Assembly (NCBI GenBank): GCA_025451135.1
Contig: JANWKW010000197.1
Span: 1 to 6,504 of the forward strand
Source of the DNA: Vulcanimicrobiia bacterium
GTDB taxonomy: Bacteria > Vulcanimicrobiota > Vulcanimicrobiia > Vulcanimicrobiales > Vulcanimicrobiaceae
DNA length: 6,504 nt
Reading direction: 5' to 3'
Part shown: positions 1 through 5,776 of the stretch, piece after piece
How positions within the stretch are numbered: position 1 is the first letter of the stretch
Layout of the letters: each line of letters begins with the position of its first letter
The notes under the pieces: generated by a model
The model's database searches: none
What the model was told of the DNA's origin: nothing
Seen by the model: the letters and a program-made list of their open reading frames with translations, nothing else
Position numbers and translations under genes: made by a program

Positions 1-175
1 CGTTGCGCCGGCCGGCGGTCGTGTCCTCGACCGCGAATCCGATACGCGCATCCTCGGCGCTCACGTCGATCGCCTGGCGCAAGACCTCGTTCTGCGACAG
101 GTCGAGATTGTTATCGCCGTCGCGATAGATACCGAACTCCAGCGCTCGCTGCGCCGGCATGATGGTCGCCTGCAA
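1..175 (-). CDS. N-terminal fragment of a possible clostripain-like (C11) peptidase, runs off the left edge
   Basis: Only the first 58 codons are in the window; the reading frame is open to base 1. I place the start at the TTG at 175-173 because a strong Shine-Dalgarno (GAGGAGG on the minus strand, 187-181) lies 5 bases upstream. The first ATG in frame (160-158) is 20 bases from that site, which is too far. The visible protein has no signal peptide. It contains FGIYRDGDNNLD (residues 14-25), followed by a mostly polar helix-like stretch and then a hydrophobic strand (ARIGFAVED). A beta strand ending in Y-x-D-G-D-N-N-L is typical of the first strand of clostripain-family (C11) peptidases. The catalytic His and Cys would lie outside the window, so the family call is a resemblance only. 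It follows the DUF1801 gene on the same strand after 72 bases and may be cotranscribed with it. A hairpin overlaps its ribosome binding site. Confidence 0.45.
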   Translation of the reverse strand, partial: MQATIMPAQRALEFGIYRDGDNNLDLSQNEVLRQAIDVSAEDARIGFAVEDTTAGRRN

Positions 176-180
176 AGTAG

Positions 181-187
181 CCTCCTC
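181..187 (-). promoter_or_regulatory. Shine-Dalgarno site setting a TTG start
   Basis: The minus strand reads GAGGAGG here, then CTACT, then TTG at 175. The match to the 16S rRNA 3' end and the 5-base spacing make the TTG the best start for the leftmost gene. Confidence 0.6.
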
Positions 188-206
188 GGAAAAAGTCGTT
201 CCGAGG
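184..206 (-). promoter_or_regulatory. Hairpin overlapping the Shine-Dalgarno of the leftmost gene
   Basis: A perfect 8-bp inverted repeat (minus strand CCTCGGAA at 206-199 and TTCCGAGG at 191-184) closes a 7-base loop. The 3' arm contains the first GAGG of the Shine-Dalgarno GAGGAGG (187-181). In the transcript this would partly hide the ribosome binding site. There is no U run after the stem on either strand, so it does not look like an intrinsic terminator. The U-rich part falls in the loop and the start of the 3' arm. A role in translation control or RNA end protection between DUF1801 and the next gene is inference. Confidence 0.45.
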
Positions 207-247
207 GTCTACTGCTCGCAAAGGCGCGCCCGCCAAGGGGAGCGCCG

Positions 248-622
248 CTATTTGCCTTTCGCTTTCGAAGCGTCGTAGGCCAGGGCTTCTTTGATGAGGG
301 CCTTCAGCTTGGGCGCGTCGACCTTGTCGCCTTCGAAGAAATCGATCGCGCGCCGCTGGTTGCCCTCGAGCCCGGCGTTGAACAGGCCGTGCGCGTCCTT
401 GAAGCGGGCGCCCTTATCGAAGGTCAGCTTGACCTTGCCCTTGTGCGGGTTCATCACGCAGATCAGCCCGTGTTTGGAGTAGGTGGGCGTGCCCATCCAC
501 TTCCACTCCTCGACGATGCCGGGATCCGCGTCGAGCAGCAGCCGGCGCAGCTTTGCCAGCACGTCCCCGCGCCAGTCGGCGGTCTCGCGGATCAGCTTGT
601 CGATCTGTTGCGAAGGGCTCAT
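248..622 (-). CDS. DUF1801 (YdhG-like) domain protein
   Basis: A 124-residue protein that matches the usual size of single-domain DUF1801 proteins, whose biochemical role is not established. The features I recognise are an N-terminal helix with IDKLIRE (residues 7-13), a second helix VLAKLRRLLLDADPGIVEEWKW (21-42), the family signature E-W-K-W-x-G-T-P-x-Y (39-48), the strand pair around GLICVMNPHKGKVKLTF (52-68), and a C-terminal helix rich in Lys and Ala. There is no signal peptide or membrane segment, so it is probably cytoplasmic. The start is uncertain: I use the ATG at 622, while an in-frame TTG at 631 would add three residues. Neither has a good Shine-Dalgarno, which suggests translation coupled to the helicase, whose stop is at 639-637. 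It lies directly behind the helicase on the same strand and is very likely in its operon. Confidence 0.8.
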   Translation of the reverse strand: MSPSQQIDKLIRETADWRGDVLAKLRRLLLDADPGIVEEWKWMGTPTYSKHGLICVMNPHKGKVKLTFDKGARFKDAHGLFNAGLEGNQRRAIDFFEGDKVDAPKLKALIKEALAYDASKAKGK

Positions 623-636
623 CCCCGCCAATTACG

Positions 637-1860
637 TCAGCGCCGGCGACGGGCCTTCGACTGATAGACCATGCGCGGCTTGGGCGCCTCGACGCTGGCT
701 TCGGGGAAGAGCGGGTTGACGGAGCGTTCGATCCGCTTGCCGATGATGTGCTCGATGCGGCGGATCAGCGGCTCTTCGTCGTCGGCCGCGAACGTGATCG
801 CGTCGCCGGCCGCCTGCGCGCGCGCCGTCCGGCCGACGCGATGCACGTAGTCCTCCGGCGCCATCGGGACGTCGAAGTTCACGACGTGGCCGAGCTGGTG
901 GATGTCGATTCCGCGGGCGGCGATGTCGGTCGCGACCAGGACGCGCACGCGGCCGTGTTTGATGTGCTCGAGGGCGCGTTCGCGCTGCCCCTGCGAACGG
1001 TCGCCGTGCATCAGCGCGACCGGGATCTGCGCGCGCTGGAGCGCGATCGCGAGCCGGTTGGCGCGGGCCTTGGTGCGGGTGAAGGCGATCGCCGACGAGA
1101 TCGAATCGTCTTTGAGCAGCTCGAGGAAGAGCGCCGTCTTGTGCTCCTGCGGGACGGCGTAGAGCTTCTGGGTCAGCGTCTCGACGTTCTGCGCCTCGAG
1201 CGCGAGTTCGACCCGGACCGGGTCGACCAGGATGTCCTTGACCAGGCCGTGGATCGCCGGCGGCATGGTCGCGGAGAAGAACAGGATCTGCCGGACCGAC
1301 TCGATGCGCGAGAGGATCCGGCGCACGATCGGCAGGAAGCCGATGTCCAGCATGCGGTCGGCCTCGTCGAGGACGACGGTCGTCACGTCCTTCAGCGGAG
1401 CCTTGCCGCTCTGCATGTGGTCCCACAGCCGTCCGGGAGTCGCGACCACGATGTCTGCTCCGGTGCGTAGGGCGGTGATCTGCGGGCCGGCGGCGACGCC
1501 GCCGTAGACCGCCGCGATGCGGATGTCGGTGTGCTTGGCGAGTAGCCGCAGGTGACTGCAGATCTGATCGGCCAGCTCGCGGGTCGGCGCGAGGATCAGC
1601 GCGCGGGTCTTTCCGCGCGGCAGATCGAGCAGCGCGTCGAGGATCGGGAGGCCGAAGGCGGCGGACTTGCCGCTGCCGGTCTGGGCGCTGGCCAGGGCGT
1701 CGCGCCCTTCCATGGCCGGCGGGATGGCCTGGACCTGGATCGGGGTCGGGGCGGTGAACTGCATGTCGGCGAGGGCGCGGAGGAGCGCCGGCTTCAAGCC
1801 GAGGTCGTCAAATGTGCTGATGGTGGTCGTCTTTTCGAGTGCGCGCGAGGTCGATCGCAT
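637..1860 (-). CDS. DEAD-box ATP-dependent RNA helicase, RhlE-like
   Basis: A cytoplasmic ATP-dependent RNA helicase of about 407 residues, likely acting in RNA remodelling, ribosome assembly or RNA decay. All superfamily 2 DEAD-box motifs are visible in order: a Q motif (F17 plus TPIQ 39-42), motif I AQTGSGKS (59-66), Ia PTRELA (92-97), Ib TPGR (141-144), II DEAD (165-168), III SAT (196-198), IV IAFTRTK (258-264), V ATDIAARGID (310-319) and VI HRVGRTAR (340-347). It ends soon after the second RecA domain with a short basic tail (KARRRR), as in RhlE-type enzymes rather than DeaD/CsdA, which carry long C-terminal extensions. Motif I ends in Ser rather than the commoner Thr, which is allowed. 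The start is uncertain. ATG 1860 leaves 16 residues before the Q-motif Phe. ATG 1899 would add 13 residues containing C-x2-C-x3-C, and the frame stays open to 1986. Family members usually begin only a few residues before this Phe, so I use the shorter form. DUF1801 follows in the same transcript. Confidence 0.93.
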   Translation of the reverse strand: MRSTSRALEKTTTISTFDDLGLKPALLRALADMQFTAPTPIQVQAIPPAMEGRDALASAQTGSGKSAAFGLPILDALLDLPRGKTRALILAPTRELADQICSHLRLLAKHTDIRIAAVYGGVAAGPQITALRTGADIVVATPGRLWDHMQSGKAPLKDVTTVVLDEADRMLDIGFLPIVRRILSRIESVRQILFFSATMPPAIHGLVKDILVDPVRVELALEAQNVETLTQKLYAVPQEHKTALFLELLKDDSISSAIAFTRTKARANRLAIALQRAQIPVALMHGDRSQGQRERALEHIKHGRVRVLVATDIAARGIDIHQLGHVVNFDVPMAPEDYVHRVGRTARAQAAGDAITFAADDEEPLIRRIEHIIGKRIERSVNPLFPEASVEAPKPRMVYQSKARRRR

Positions 1861-2043
1861 TCGAAAGATCGCGCAAGAGTGGGGACAAATGTCGCACATC
1901 CTGCCCCCATCCGTCAACGACGGAGGTCGCCGGACAGGGACTCCGGGTCCGTTGGAGGTGCGGAGGAGACGGTCCGCACGTAGCAAAGGGTCGCTGGGTC
2001 GGCGAGCCTTCGCCGCTTTCAGACGCTTACGGAGTGTGAGTCT
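1861..2043. promoter_or_regulatory. Divergent intergenic region with several dyads
   Basis: This 183-base gap separates the divergently read helicase and peptidase genes and should hold both promoters. I could not identify convincing -35/-10 boxes. The structure I can see is as follows. An interrupted dyad is centred at 1894: TGGGG 1880-1884, ATGT 1889-1892, ACAT 1896-1899 and CCCCA 1905-1909. A perfect 7-bp inverted repeat pairs GTGCGGA (1958-1964) with TCCGCAC (1973-1979). A 6-bp inverted repeat pairs CGGCGA (2000-2005) with TCGCCG (2010-2015) around a 4-base loop, followed by CTTTC. The last two would lie in the 5' leader of the peptidase mRNA if its promoter is upstream of 1958. Part of the left end could be coding if the helicase starts at 1899. 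Confidence 0.5.
2031..2034 (+). promoter_or_regulatory. Shine-Dalgarno of the S53 lipoprotein gene
   Basis: GGAG lies 9 bases before the ATG at 2044. The signal peptide begins immediately after this ATG, which supports the start. Confidence 0.5.
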
Positions 2044-4215
2044 ATGTCTGTCTTCTCTCGGCGCGCGTTCGCGCCCATCTTCCTGAGCCTAGCGATCTTC
2101 GCGGTGGTCCTCGCCGGATGCGGTGGCGGGTCTTCGACCCTACCGCATCTCCTTGGCGCGTCGCCGCAGTCGAACGTCGTTCGCGCGTGCCCCCCGCCTG
2201 AGCCGGGGCGTGCGACGTGCGGGGCACTCGTTCGTACGGATGTGGGGGTGTTCGCCCACTTCAACGGTTCGCCGGGCTCTCCGACGCACGTGCGGACGGC
2301 GATCGGCAGCACGCCTTCTCCGACCTTCGATTCGACAGATGGCTATACGCCAGCGGATCTACAATCAGCGTATAACGTCGTCTCGTCAGCTGCGACGCTC
2401 GGAGACGGCCAAACGGTCGCGATCGTCATCGCGGATGACTATGCCGCGGCCGCGTCCGATCTAGCGGTCTATCGCAGCCAATTCGGTCTCGGTCCGGTTC
2501 CGAACTTCCAGCGCTATAACCAAGTCGGGGTCGCCGGTAGCTACCCGACACCTCTACCGGGCGCGGGATGGAAGACAGAAGCCGCTCTGGATATGGACAT
2601 GGTATCGGCGATATGCCCGAAATGCGGCATCGCACTCGTCGAAGCGAACTCCAACAACTTCCATGATCTCGATGCGGCAGAAGCGGCGGCGGCGAATCTT
2701 CCGAACGTTGGCGTGATCAGCAACAGCTTCGCTGGCGGCGAGATCGAATATCTGAACTCGCACGGGGGTTCGTATGCGGATGCGAGTTTCGGGCGGACCG
2801 ACCGGATCTACGTCGCCGGTGCTGGCGATTCGTGCGAAGAACGGTCCTGTTGGTACACCGGGCCCGGTGCATCGGGGACGGGCGTTTGCCCAGCGTCGCC
2901 AGGAGACTTTCCTGGAGGCTGCGGAGGTCCACCCGACACGCCCACCCCGTCGCCCTATCCGGTTCCGACCAGTCCTCCATGGCCCGCTTCGGAATCGAAC
3001 GTCGTAGCAGTCGGCGGGACGTCGCTCGTTCGAGGCGGCGGCTCGCGGGGCTGGACGGAGACCGCGTGGGCCGCGAGTGGGAGCGCCTGTAGCCGGGTCG
3101 TCGCAAAGCCGGTATGGCAACGTGACTTCGGCTGCCGGAATCGGGCGGTGGCAGATGTCGCCGCCGTCGCCGATCCGGCCAACGGAGTCGCTGTCTATTC
3201 GTCGGCCCTGCCTTTTGACTATCCGCCAGGTTGGATCATGGAAGGCGGTACCAGCGTGGCAACCCCGATCGTCGCTGCGATCTACGCGCTGGCTGGGCAC
3301 GCGACGACGCTCCACGCGGCGCGTTCGCTCTATACCAACGCGTCGCAGCTCAACGATATCAGCGGTGGCAACAACGGCTGTTCGTTCTACCTCTGTATCG
3401 GTGGTCCGGGCTATGATGGTCCCACCGGCGTCGGTTCCCCGAACGGCATCGGCGCCTTCTCGAGCGAGACGGCGACGTCCGGCGCGCGCGATATCGCGAT
3501 CGGCGGCAACGGCACGATCTGGGTCCTCGCCAATGACTGTACCTTGCCCGACGGTGATTGCGGCATCTACGAATCGACGAACGGCGGAAGCTCGTTCACG
3601 CTGCAACCGGGTCGCGCGAGTCGCATCTCGTCCGACGCGAGCGGCAATCTCTGGCTCGTGAACGCGCTCGGAGCGATCTATGAGTACAACGGGGGATCGT
3701 TCACACAGATCGGCGGAACTGGGAGCTCGGTCTCGATGGGGAGCAACGGGCTCTTCGTGCTCTCGAACATCTGCAACCCGTTCCAGGGCGGCTGCCCGGT
3801 CTACCGCTCGACCGACGGCGGATCTACCTATACCGCCGTGACGGGCGCCGTCGCCGTCGACATCGCGAGCGACGCGAGCGGCAACACCGTGGCGATCAAT
3901 GCGGTGGGGAACCTCTACAAGTACGACTCCGCCGCCAACGCGTTCGACACGCAGCTGAGCGGCTCGGCGGGAGCGGAATCGTTCGGACCCGGCGGTGCGC
4001 TGTGGGTCCTCTCGAACTGCACCGCCATCTTCGGCGGCGGCTGCAACATCTACAAGACCACGAACTTCGGTTCGAGCTACACCACCGCCGCTGGACAGGC
4101 GCTCCGTATCGCGGTCGATCCGAGCGGCATCCCCTGGGTCGTCAATACGAGCGGCGGCCTCTACAAGGGGACCGACTCGAGCGGGAGCTCATTCACGGCG
4201 GTGTCGTTCCCCTAG
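2044..4215 (+). CDS. Secreted S53 (sedolisin-family) peptidase lipoprotein with C-terminal propeller-like repeats
   Basis: A 723-residue exported serine-carboxyl peptidase, likely active at the cell surface. The signal peptide has SRRAF (5-9), a possible Tat motif, a hydrophobic core, and a lipobox LAGC with acceptor Cys26. Residues 49-66 carry CPPPEPGRATCGALVRTD, as in short-type bacterial S53 proteins. There is no room for the roughly 180-residue activation domain of classic sedolisins. The catalytic domain runs from about 100 (GYTPADLQSAYN) to 470. Its key residues are Glu179 and Asp183 in EAALD, Asp262 in GAGDS (oxyanion) and Ser404 in GGTSVATP. The calcium site is Asp438-Ile439 with G-x-G-x-D ending at Asp458 in GYDGPTGVGSPNG. 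Residues 264-312 form a Cys- and Pro-rich insertion between the oxyanion Asp and WPASESNVVAVGGTSL. Residues 480-723 are three about 80-residue repeats that look like six propeller blades. It is followed by an intrinsic terminator. The S53 call is firm; substrate and the function of the repeat domain are unknown. Confidence 0.9.
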   Translation: MSVFSRRAFAPIFLSLAIFAVVLAGCGGGSSTLPHLLGASPQSNVVRACPPPEPGRATCGALVRTDVGVFAHFNGSPGSPTHVRTAIGSTPSPTFDSTDGYTPADLQSAYNVVSSAATLGDGQTVAIVIADDYAAAASDLAVYRSQFGLGPVPNFQRYNQVGVAGSYPTPLPGAGWKTEAALDMDMVSAICPKCGIALVEANSNNFHDLDAAEAAAANLPNVGVISNSFAGGEIEYLNSHGGSYADASFGRTDRIYVAGAGDSCEERSCWYTGPGASGTGVCPASPGDFPGGCGGPPDTPTPSPYPVPTSPPWPASESNVVAVGGTSLVRGGGSRGWTETAWAASGSACSRVVAKPVWQRDFGCRNRAVADVAAVADPANGVAVYSSALPFDYPPGWIMEGGTSVATPIVAAIYALAGHATTLHAARSLYTNASQLNDISGGNNGCSFYLCIGGPGYDGPTGVGSPNGIGAFSSETATSGARDIAIGGNGTIWVLANDCTLPDGDCGIYESTNGGSSFTLQPGRASRISSDASGNLWLVNALGAIYEYNGGSFTQIGGTGSSVSMGSNGLFVLSNICNPFQGGCPVYRSTDGGSTYTAVTGAVAVDIASDASGNTVAINAVGNLYKYDSAANAFDTQLSGSAGAESFGPGGALWVLSNCTAIFGGGCNIYKTTNFGSSYTTAAGQALRIAVDPSGIPWVVNTSGGLYKGTDSSGSSFTAVSFP
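3481..4212 (+). repeat. Three tandem coding repeats of about 80 codons (six blade-like motifs)
   Basis: Within the peptidase gene, residues 480-560, 561-640 and 641-723 repeat the same two-part pattern. The first half of each unit has a Cys pair (C499/C506, C577/C584, C659/C667), then I/V-Y, then an Asp-box-like motif (STNGGSSF 511-518, STDGGSTY 589-596, TTNFGSSY 672-679). The second half has D-x-S-G-N/I (531, 610, 692), hydrophobic-V/I-N, then G-x-x-Y-K/E. The copies are diverged in DNA but clear in protein. They resemble tectonin/BNR-type beta-propeller blades; a closed six-bladed ring is inference. Confidence 0.75.
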
Positions 4216-4246
4216 GGGCGCGAGAGCGAACGTAACGATTCCGTAT

Positions 4247-4277
4247 GAAGCGCTCCGAGAGGGGCGCTTCGCCTTTT
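4247..4277 (+). terminator. Rho-independent terminator after the S53 gene
   Basis: A 10-bp stem pairs GAAGCGCTCC (4247-4256) with GGGGCGCTTC (4261-4270), all Watson-Crick except one G-U, and closes a GAGA tetraloop of the stable GNRA type. It is followed by GCC and a TTTT run to 4277. It begins 31 bases after the peptidase stop. This separates transcription of the peptidase from that of the GH64 gene, at least in part. A smaller 5-bp palindrome (CGGGC 4280-4284 / GCCCG 4289-4293) follows directly. Confidence 0.8.
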
Positions 4278-4362
4278 CCCGGGCTAGGGCCCGAGAAGCT
4301 CGTCGCAGAAACGCCAAGCAACCCATCGCCGTTTCCGCGGTGTCGGGACGCTGTTTTTCTTG

Positions 4363-4367
4363 AAGGA
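4363..4367 (+). promoter_or_regulatory. Shine-Dalgarno of the GH64-like gene
   Basis: AAGGA lies 7 bases before the ATG at 4375. It overlaps the only upstream in-frame candidate, a TTG at 4360, which therefore cannot be served by it. This decides for ATG 4375 over TTG 4360 and over the later ATG at 4387. Confidence 0.7.
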
Positions 4368-4374
4368 TCACGCT

Positions 4375-5772
4375 ATGGGTTACGGCATGGAGCGCAAGAT
4401 GTTCATCACGGGCATCGCCGCCTCGGGGGCACTGGTCGCCTGTGGAGGCAAAGGCACGACGCCGCCCGCGCCGACCGCGGCTCCGACCGCGACGCCGTCG
4501 GCCGGCCCGACCGGAACGCCGACCGTCGCTCCGACCGCTACGCCCACGGCGGCACCGACGGCCGTGCCGACCGTCGTCCCCGGCACGACGCCGATCAGCA
4601 TCGTCAACACCAATCCCGCGATGGCGAACGCTTCGATCAACGTCTACATCTACGGCCAAGTGCCCGGCACGACCGGCGCGGGCACGGTCTGGCAATTCGT
4701 CAATCTCGACGGCACTCTCACCACCATGACGGCCGGCGGTCCGGCCGTCCCCGCGTTGCCGTTCTATCCCGGCGGATCCGGCAGCGGTACGAGCAGCCAG
4801 CCGTTCCATCTGCCTCCGATGCAATCGGGGCGGATCTACATCGCCGCCGGTGCGCTCACCATCAAGATCCCCGTCGGTGCCGCCGCCGGGGCCGGGCCGA
4901 ACCCGCCGGCGCCGTGGACCCTCGACGGCACCCAATCGATCTACTTCGACTTCGTCGAGTACACGTGGCTGTCGACCGCGAGCGCCTTCGACGTCGACAC
5001 CACCCAGGTGGACGCGTTCTCGCTCTCGATGAGCGTGACGCTGGCGGGCGCGTCCACCCAGACGACCGGATTCCTCAGCGGGTCGGCCTCGCGCGTGCGC
5101 GACGGCATGGCCGCTCTCGTCGCGAACTGGCAGCCGACCCTCAGTCAATGGCCCTACCGGATCATCCACCCGTCGCACGCGCTCGCGGGATCGAGCTTCC
5201 TCGACCCGGCGCTGCAGGCGGTATGGAACGCGTATAAGGCGCCGACGTGGCTGACGGTGAACTCCGTCGCCGGCGACGGCGGTACCTACGCGACGCTCTC
5301 CGGACAGGTCGACGCGAGCGGGAACTTCAACTTCTATCTCTCGCAGGCCGGCGGTACTCCCGTCGCGACCATCCTCTCACCGTTCAGCGCCGTCAATCAG
5401 TCGGCGCACGGCTGGGATACCGCCACGGTCCAGATGCTCGCCTGCAACGGCGCATTCGTCTACGACGGTTCCTCGCCCGACAAGACGGCGCTCGCGACGC
5501 TCGGGAACAAGATATCCTCCGCGCTCAACCGCGGCGTCTTCGGGACGGCCACGACGCCGGTCGCATCGGAAGAGGATTGCACGTCGACCGATTTCTATCG
5601 CAGCGCCGCGTATCAGGACGAATATGCGAACGTCGTCCACGCGATCGCGAAGAACCCGACGTACGGATTCGACCGGGCGTACGCCTACGCGTACGACGAT
5701 CAGTGCGGTTTCTCGACGAATATCACCGATCCGTCGCCACAGTCCGTGACCGTCAACATCTGGCCGTCCTAG
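4375..5772 (+). CDS. GH64-like beta-1,3-glucanase lipoprotein with Pro/Thr linker
   Basis: A 465-residue exported lipoprotein that looks like glycoside hydrolase family 64, whose known members cut beta-1,3-glucan (laminarin, curdlan, fungal wall) to laminaripentaose. The signal peptide has ERKMF (6-10), a hydrophobic core and the lipobox LVAC with Cys23. Residues 27-73 form a Pro/Thr/Ala linker that would hold the enzyme away from the membrane. The domain begins with a beta-rich part (ISIVNTNP 74-81, INVYIYGQ 88-95, SGRIYIAAGALTIKI 151-165). Next come FDFVEYTW (191-198) and TTQVDAFSLS (209-218), which fit the family's catalytic Glu and Asp; Glu195 and Asp213 are my candidates. Later family-like stretches are SFLDPALQAVWNAY (274-287), MLACNGAF (354-361), LNRGVF (384-389), YANVVHAIA (417-425) and the C-terminal YGFDRAYAYAYDDQCGF (430-446). 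Its own promoter should lie between 4278 and 4360, but I could not identify one. The assignment is from recalled motifs, without alignment. Confidence 0.75.
   Translation: MGYGMERKMFITGIAASGALVACGGKGTTPPAPTAAPTATPSAGPTGTPTVAPTATPTAAPTAVPTVVPGTTPISIVNTNPAMANASINVYIYGQVPGTTGAGTVWQFVNLDGTLTTMTAGGPAVPALPFYPGGSGSGTSSQPFHLPPMQSGRIYIAAGALTIKIPVGAAAGAGPNPPAPWTLDGTQSIYFDFVEYTWLSTASAFDVDTTQVDAFSLSMSVTLAGASTQTTGFLSGSASRVRDGMAALVANWQPTLSQWPYRIIHPSHALAGSSFLDPALQAVWNAYKAPTWLTVNSVAGDGGTYATLSGQVDASGNFNFYLSQAGGTPVATILSPFSAVNQSAHGWDTATVQMLACNGAFVYDGSSPDKTALATLGNKISSALNRGVFGTATTPVASEEDCTSTDFYRSAAYQDEYANVVHAIAKNPTYGFDRAYAYAYDDQCGFSTNITDPSPQSVTVNIWPS
4462..4590 (+). repeat. Degenerate coding repeat for the Pro/Thr linker
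   Basis: About 43 codons following the lipobox repeat short Pro-Thr blocks (APT, ATPT, TPTVAPT, AAPT and similar) built on gcgCCGACC/gcnACGCCG units. Such linkers are typical of surface lipoproteins with a distal catalytic domain. The repetitive DNA makes length change by slippage plausible. Confidence 0.8.
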
Positions 5773-5776
5773 GCGT

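Noticed and set aside
184..206. Intrinsic terminator for the helicase-DUF1801 transcript
   Set aside because: The stem is good but no U run follows it on either strand, and it overlaps the next gene's ribosome site.
553..1470. Long plus-strand open frame opposite the helicase
   Set aside because: It is rich in Arg, Asp and Val with no recognisable domain and lies antisense to the fully conserved helicase motifs. In GC-rich DNA such shadow frames are expected.
1861..1899. Helicase N-terminal extension from ATG 1899 with C-x2-C-x3-C
   Set aside because: The cysteines could suggest a metal site, but family members start close to the Q-motif Phe. The extension also overlaps a dyad that looks regulatory, so it is kept only as an alternative start.
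1940..2043. Riboswitch (for example c-di-GMP type) before the S53 gene
   Set aside because: There are stems and a GCAAAG stretch, but the conserved core of any class I know could not be matched.
2554..3606. Minus-strand open frame opposite the S53 gene
   Set aside because: It lacks any known motif and is rich in Arg. The plus-strand frame carries the intact catalytic residues and the signal peptide.
4308..4335. Inverted repeat GAAACG / CGTTTC upstream of the GH64 gene
   Set aside because: Only 6 bp with a 16-base loop. It may be chance, and there is no nearby promoter motif to tie it to.
4360..4374. TTG start for the GH64 gene five codons upstream
   Set aside because: The AAGGA ribosome site overlaps this TTG and is correctly spaced for ATG 4375.
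4189..5178. Long minus-strand open frame opposite the GH64 gene
   Set aside because: It is an Arg/Gly/Asp-rich low-complexity translation caused by GC-rich codons on the other strand. It also crosses the terminator and the lipoprotein signal region.
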